Assembly (NCBI GenBank): GCA_937927965.1
Contig: CALEZA010000120.1
Coordinates: forward strand, 1-17,546
Length of the DNA: 17,546 nt
Reading direction: 5' to 3'
Origin: an uncultured Candidatus Planktophila sp.
Lineage (GTDB): Bacteria; Actinomycetota; Actinomycetes; Nanopelagicales; Nanopelagicaceae
Of the stretch, positions 16,604 through 17,546 are shown piece after piece. The notes below the pieces were generated by a model. It was not told where the DNA came from. It made no database searches and saw only the letters and a list, made by a program, of their open reading frames with translations. A program made the position numbers and the translations under genes. Each line of letters opens with the position of its first letter. The first letter of the stretch is position 1.

Positions 16604-17546
16604 GTGGATCTCTACGAATATCAAGCACGCGATCTCTTTGAGAAGCACACCGTCCCCGTATTAAAGGGTGCAGTGGCAACAACACCAGAACAGGCTCGCG
16701 ATGCAGCAGCTGATATGGGTGGAAAGGTTGTCGTTAAGGCACAGGTAAAAGTTGGTGGTCGCGGTAAGGCAGGCGGAGTCAAGCTTGCAGTAGATCCTGC
16801 AGATACTTTTGAAAAGGCATCTGCAATTCTTGGAATGGACATTAAGGGTCACACAGTCCACAAAGTGATGATTGCCCAGGCCGCACCTATCGTTGATGAG
16901 TATTACATCTCTATTCTTCTTGATCGCTCCAATCGCACCTTCCTCGTAATGGCATCTGTTGCTGGTGGAATGGATATTGAAGAAGTAGCTAAGACTGCAC
17001 CTGAAAAATTAGCAAAGGTTCCAGTGTCGGCAGTTGATGGAATTTCACTGGCAAAAGCCAAAGAGATCGTTGCGCAAGCAGCATTTCCTCAGGATGTGGC
17101 AGAGCAAGTTGCAGATGTATTGGTAAAGCTTTGGGAGACATTCTCTTCTGAAGATGCAACTCTGGTTGAAGTTAATCCACTCGTAAAGACCAGTGATGGA
17201 AAAGTCGTAGCACTTGATGGAAAAGTTTCACTCGATGAGAACGCAGATTTCCGTCAGCCAGATCACGAAGCCCTCGTTGATCACAGCGCAACGAATCCGC
17301 TAGAGGCGCTAGCTAAAGAGAAGGGCCTTAACTACGTAAAGCTCGAAGGACAGGTTGGAATCATCGGAAATGGTGCCGGTCTTGTGATGAGCACTCTCGA
17401 TGTTGTTGCATATGCTGGCGAAAAATTCGGCGGAATGCGCCCTGCCAACTTTCTGGATATCGGAGGCGGAGCCTCAGCTCAAGTTATGGCAGATGGCCTC
17501 TCCATTATTCTCGGAGACAAGGATGTAAAGAGCGTATTTGTAAATG
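16604..17546 (+). CDS. sucC: Succinyl-CoA ligase (ADP-forming) beta subunit, 3' end missing
   Basis: Beta subunit of the TCA-cycle enzyme that interconverts succinyl-CoA and succinate with nucleotide phosphorylation, working with SucD (expected just downstream). It starts at GTG 16604, 6 nt after GAAGGAG, reading (M)[18 protein letters not shown] as is typical of SucC. 314 codons are visible of a usual ~390, open to the window end. The ATP-grasp part shows [20 protein letters not shown] (nucleotide-binding glycine loop), YYISILLDR and VEVNPLV (metal-binding segment). The ligase-CoA part shows [20 protein letters not shown] and [17 protein letters not shown]. The frame has no breaks. The gene order pcrA/uvrD1 - sucC matches the neighbourhood in mycobacteria. 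Confidence 0.97.
   Translation, partial: MDLYEYQARDLFEKHTVPVLKGAVATTPEQARDAAADMGGKVVVKAQVKVGGRGKAGGVKLAVDPADTFEKASAILGMDIKGHTVHKVMIAQAAPIVDEYYISILLDRSNRTFLVMASVAGGMDIEEVAKTAPEKLAKVPVSAVDGISLAKAKEIVAQAAFPQDVAEQVADVLVKLWETFSSEDATLVEVNPLVKTSDGKVVALDGKVSLDENADFRQPDHEALVDHSATNPLEALAKEKGLNYVKLEGQVGIIGNGAGLVMSTLDVVAYAGEKFGGMRPANFLDIGGGASAQVMADGLSIILGDKDVKSVFVN

Overview
The window looks like a chromosomal segment of a low-to-moderate GC, streamlined actinobacterium. The evidence is a WhiB-family Fe-S regulator, a His-rich-tailed GroEL1-type chaperonin, a GuaB/GuaB3 pair, very short intergenic gaps, and gene orders familiar from Actinobacteria (groEL1 - whiB3/whiD ... guaB - guaB3 ... guaA, and pcrA/uvrD1 - sucC). 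The composition and compactness resemble planktonic freshwater actinobacteria (acI/Nanopelagicales-like), but that placement is inference.

Layout. 1-1187: 3' part of groEL (+), closed by a hairpin terminator. 1248-2003 (-): GAF-like/LuxR regulator. 2158-7656 (+), divergent from the regulator: a giant (about 1830 aa) secreted protein made of Fn3-like, Ig-like, MBG and YDG repeats, a Listeria-Bacteroides (InlB B) repeat, a Pro/Ser/Thr linker and a C-terminal OmpA peptidoglycan-binding domain. A strong bidirectional terminator separates it from whiB3/whiD (7714-8010, -). Divergent from whiB is a MerR-HTH + cobalamin-binding regulator (8161-9057) of the CarH/LitR photoreceptor type. The intergenic region between them carries repeated operator-like words. 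Next comes a tight purine operon on +: guaB (371 aa, naturally without CBS domains), guaB3 (start abuts the guaB stop), guaA (overlaps guaB3 by 11 nt) and a secreted cyclophilin. A PIG-L/LmbE deacetylase (-) converges on it. pcrA/uvrD (+) is divergent from the deacetylase across only 28 bp, and sucC (+, truncated by the window end) follows.

How it fits together. Most genes are housekeeping: protein folding, GMP synthesis (IMP to XMP to GMP), DNA repair and the TCA cycle. The accessory part is the luxR + giant surface-protein pair, which lies between two genes (groEL1 and whiB3/whiD) that are neighbours in mycobacteria. It looks like an inserted regulator-plus-adhesin module. The second notable point is the B12-dependent, probably light-sensing regulator directly upstream of the GMP operon and divergent from whiB3/whiD. 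This makes light or B12 control of a redox regulator or of purine synthesis a testable idea. No RNA genes, CRISPR arrays, transposases or gene-free stretches above 300 bases were seen.
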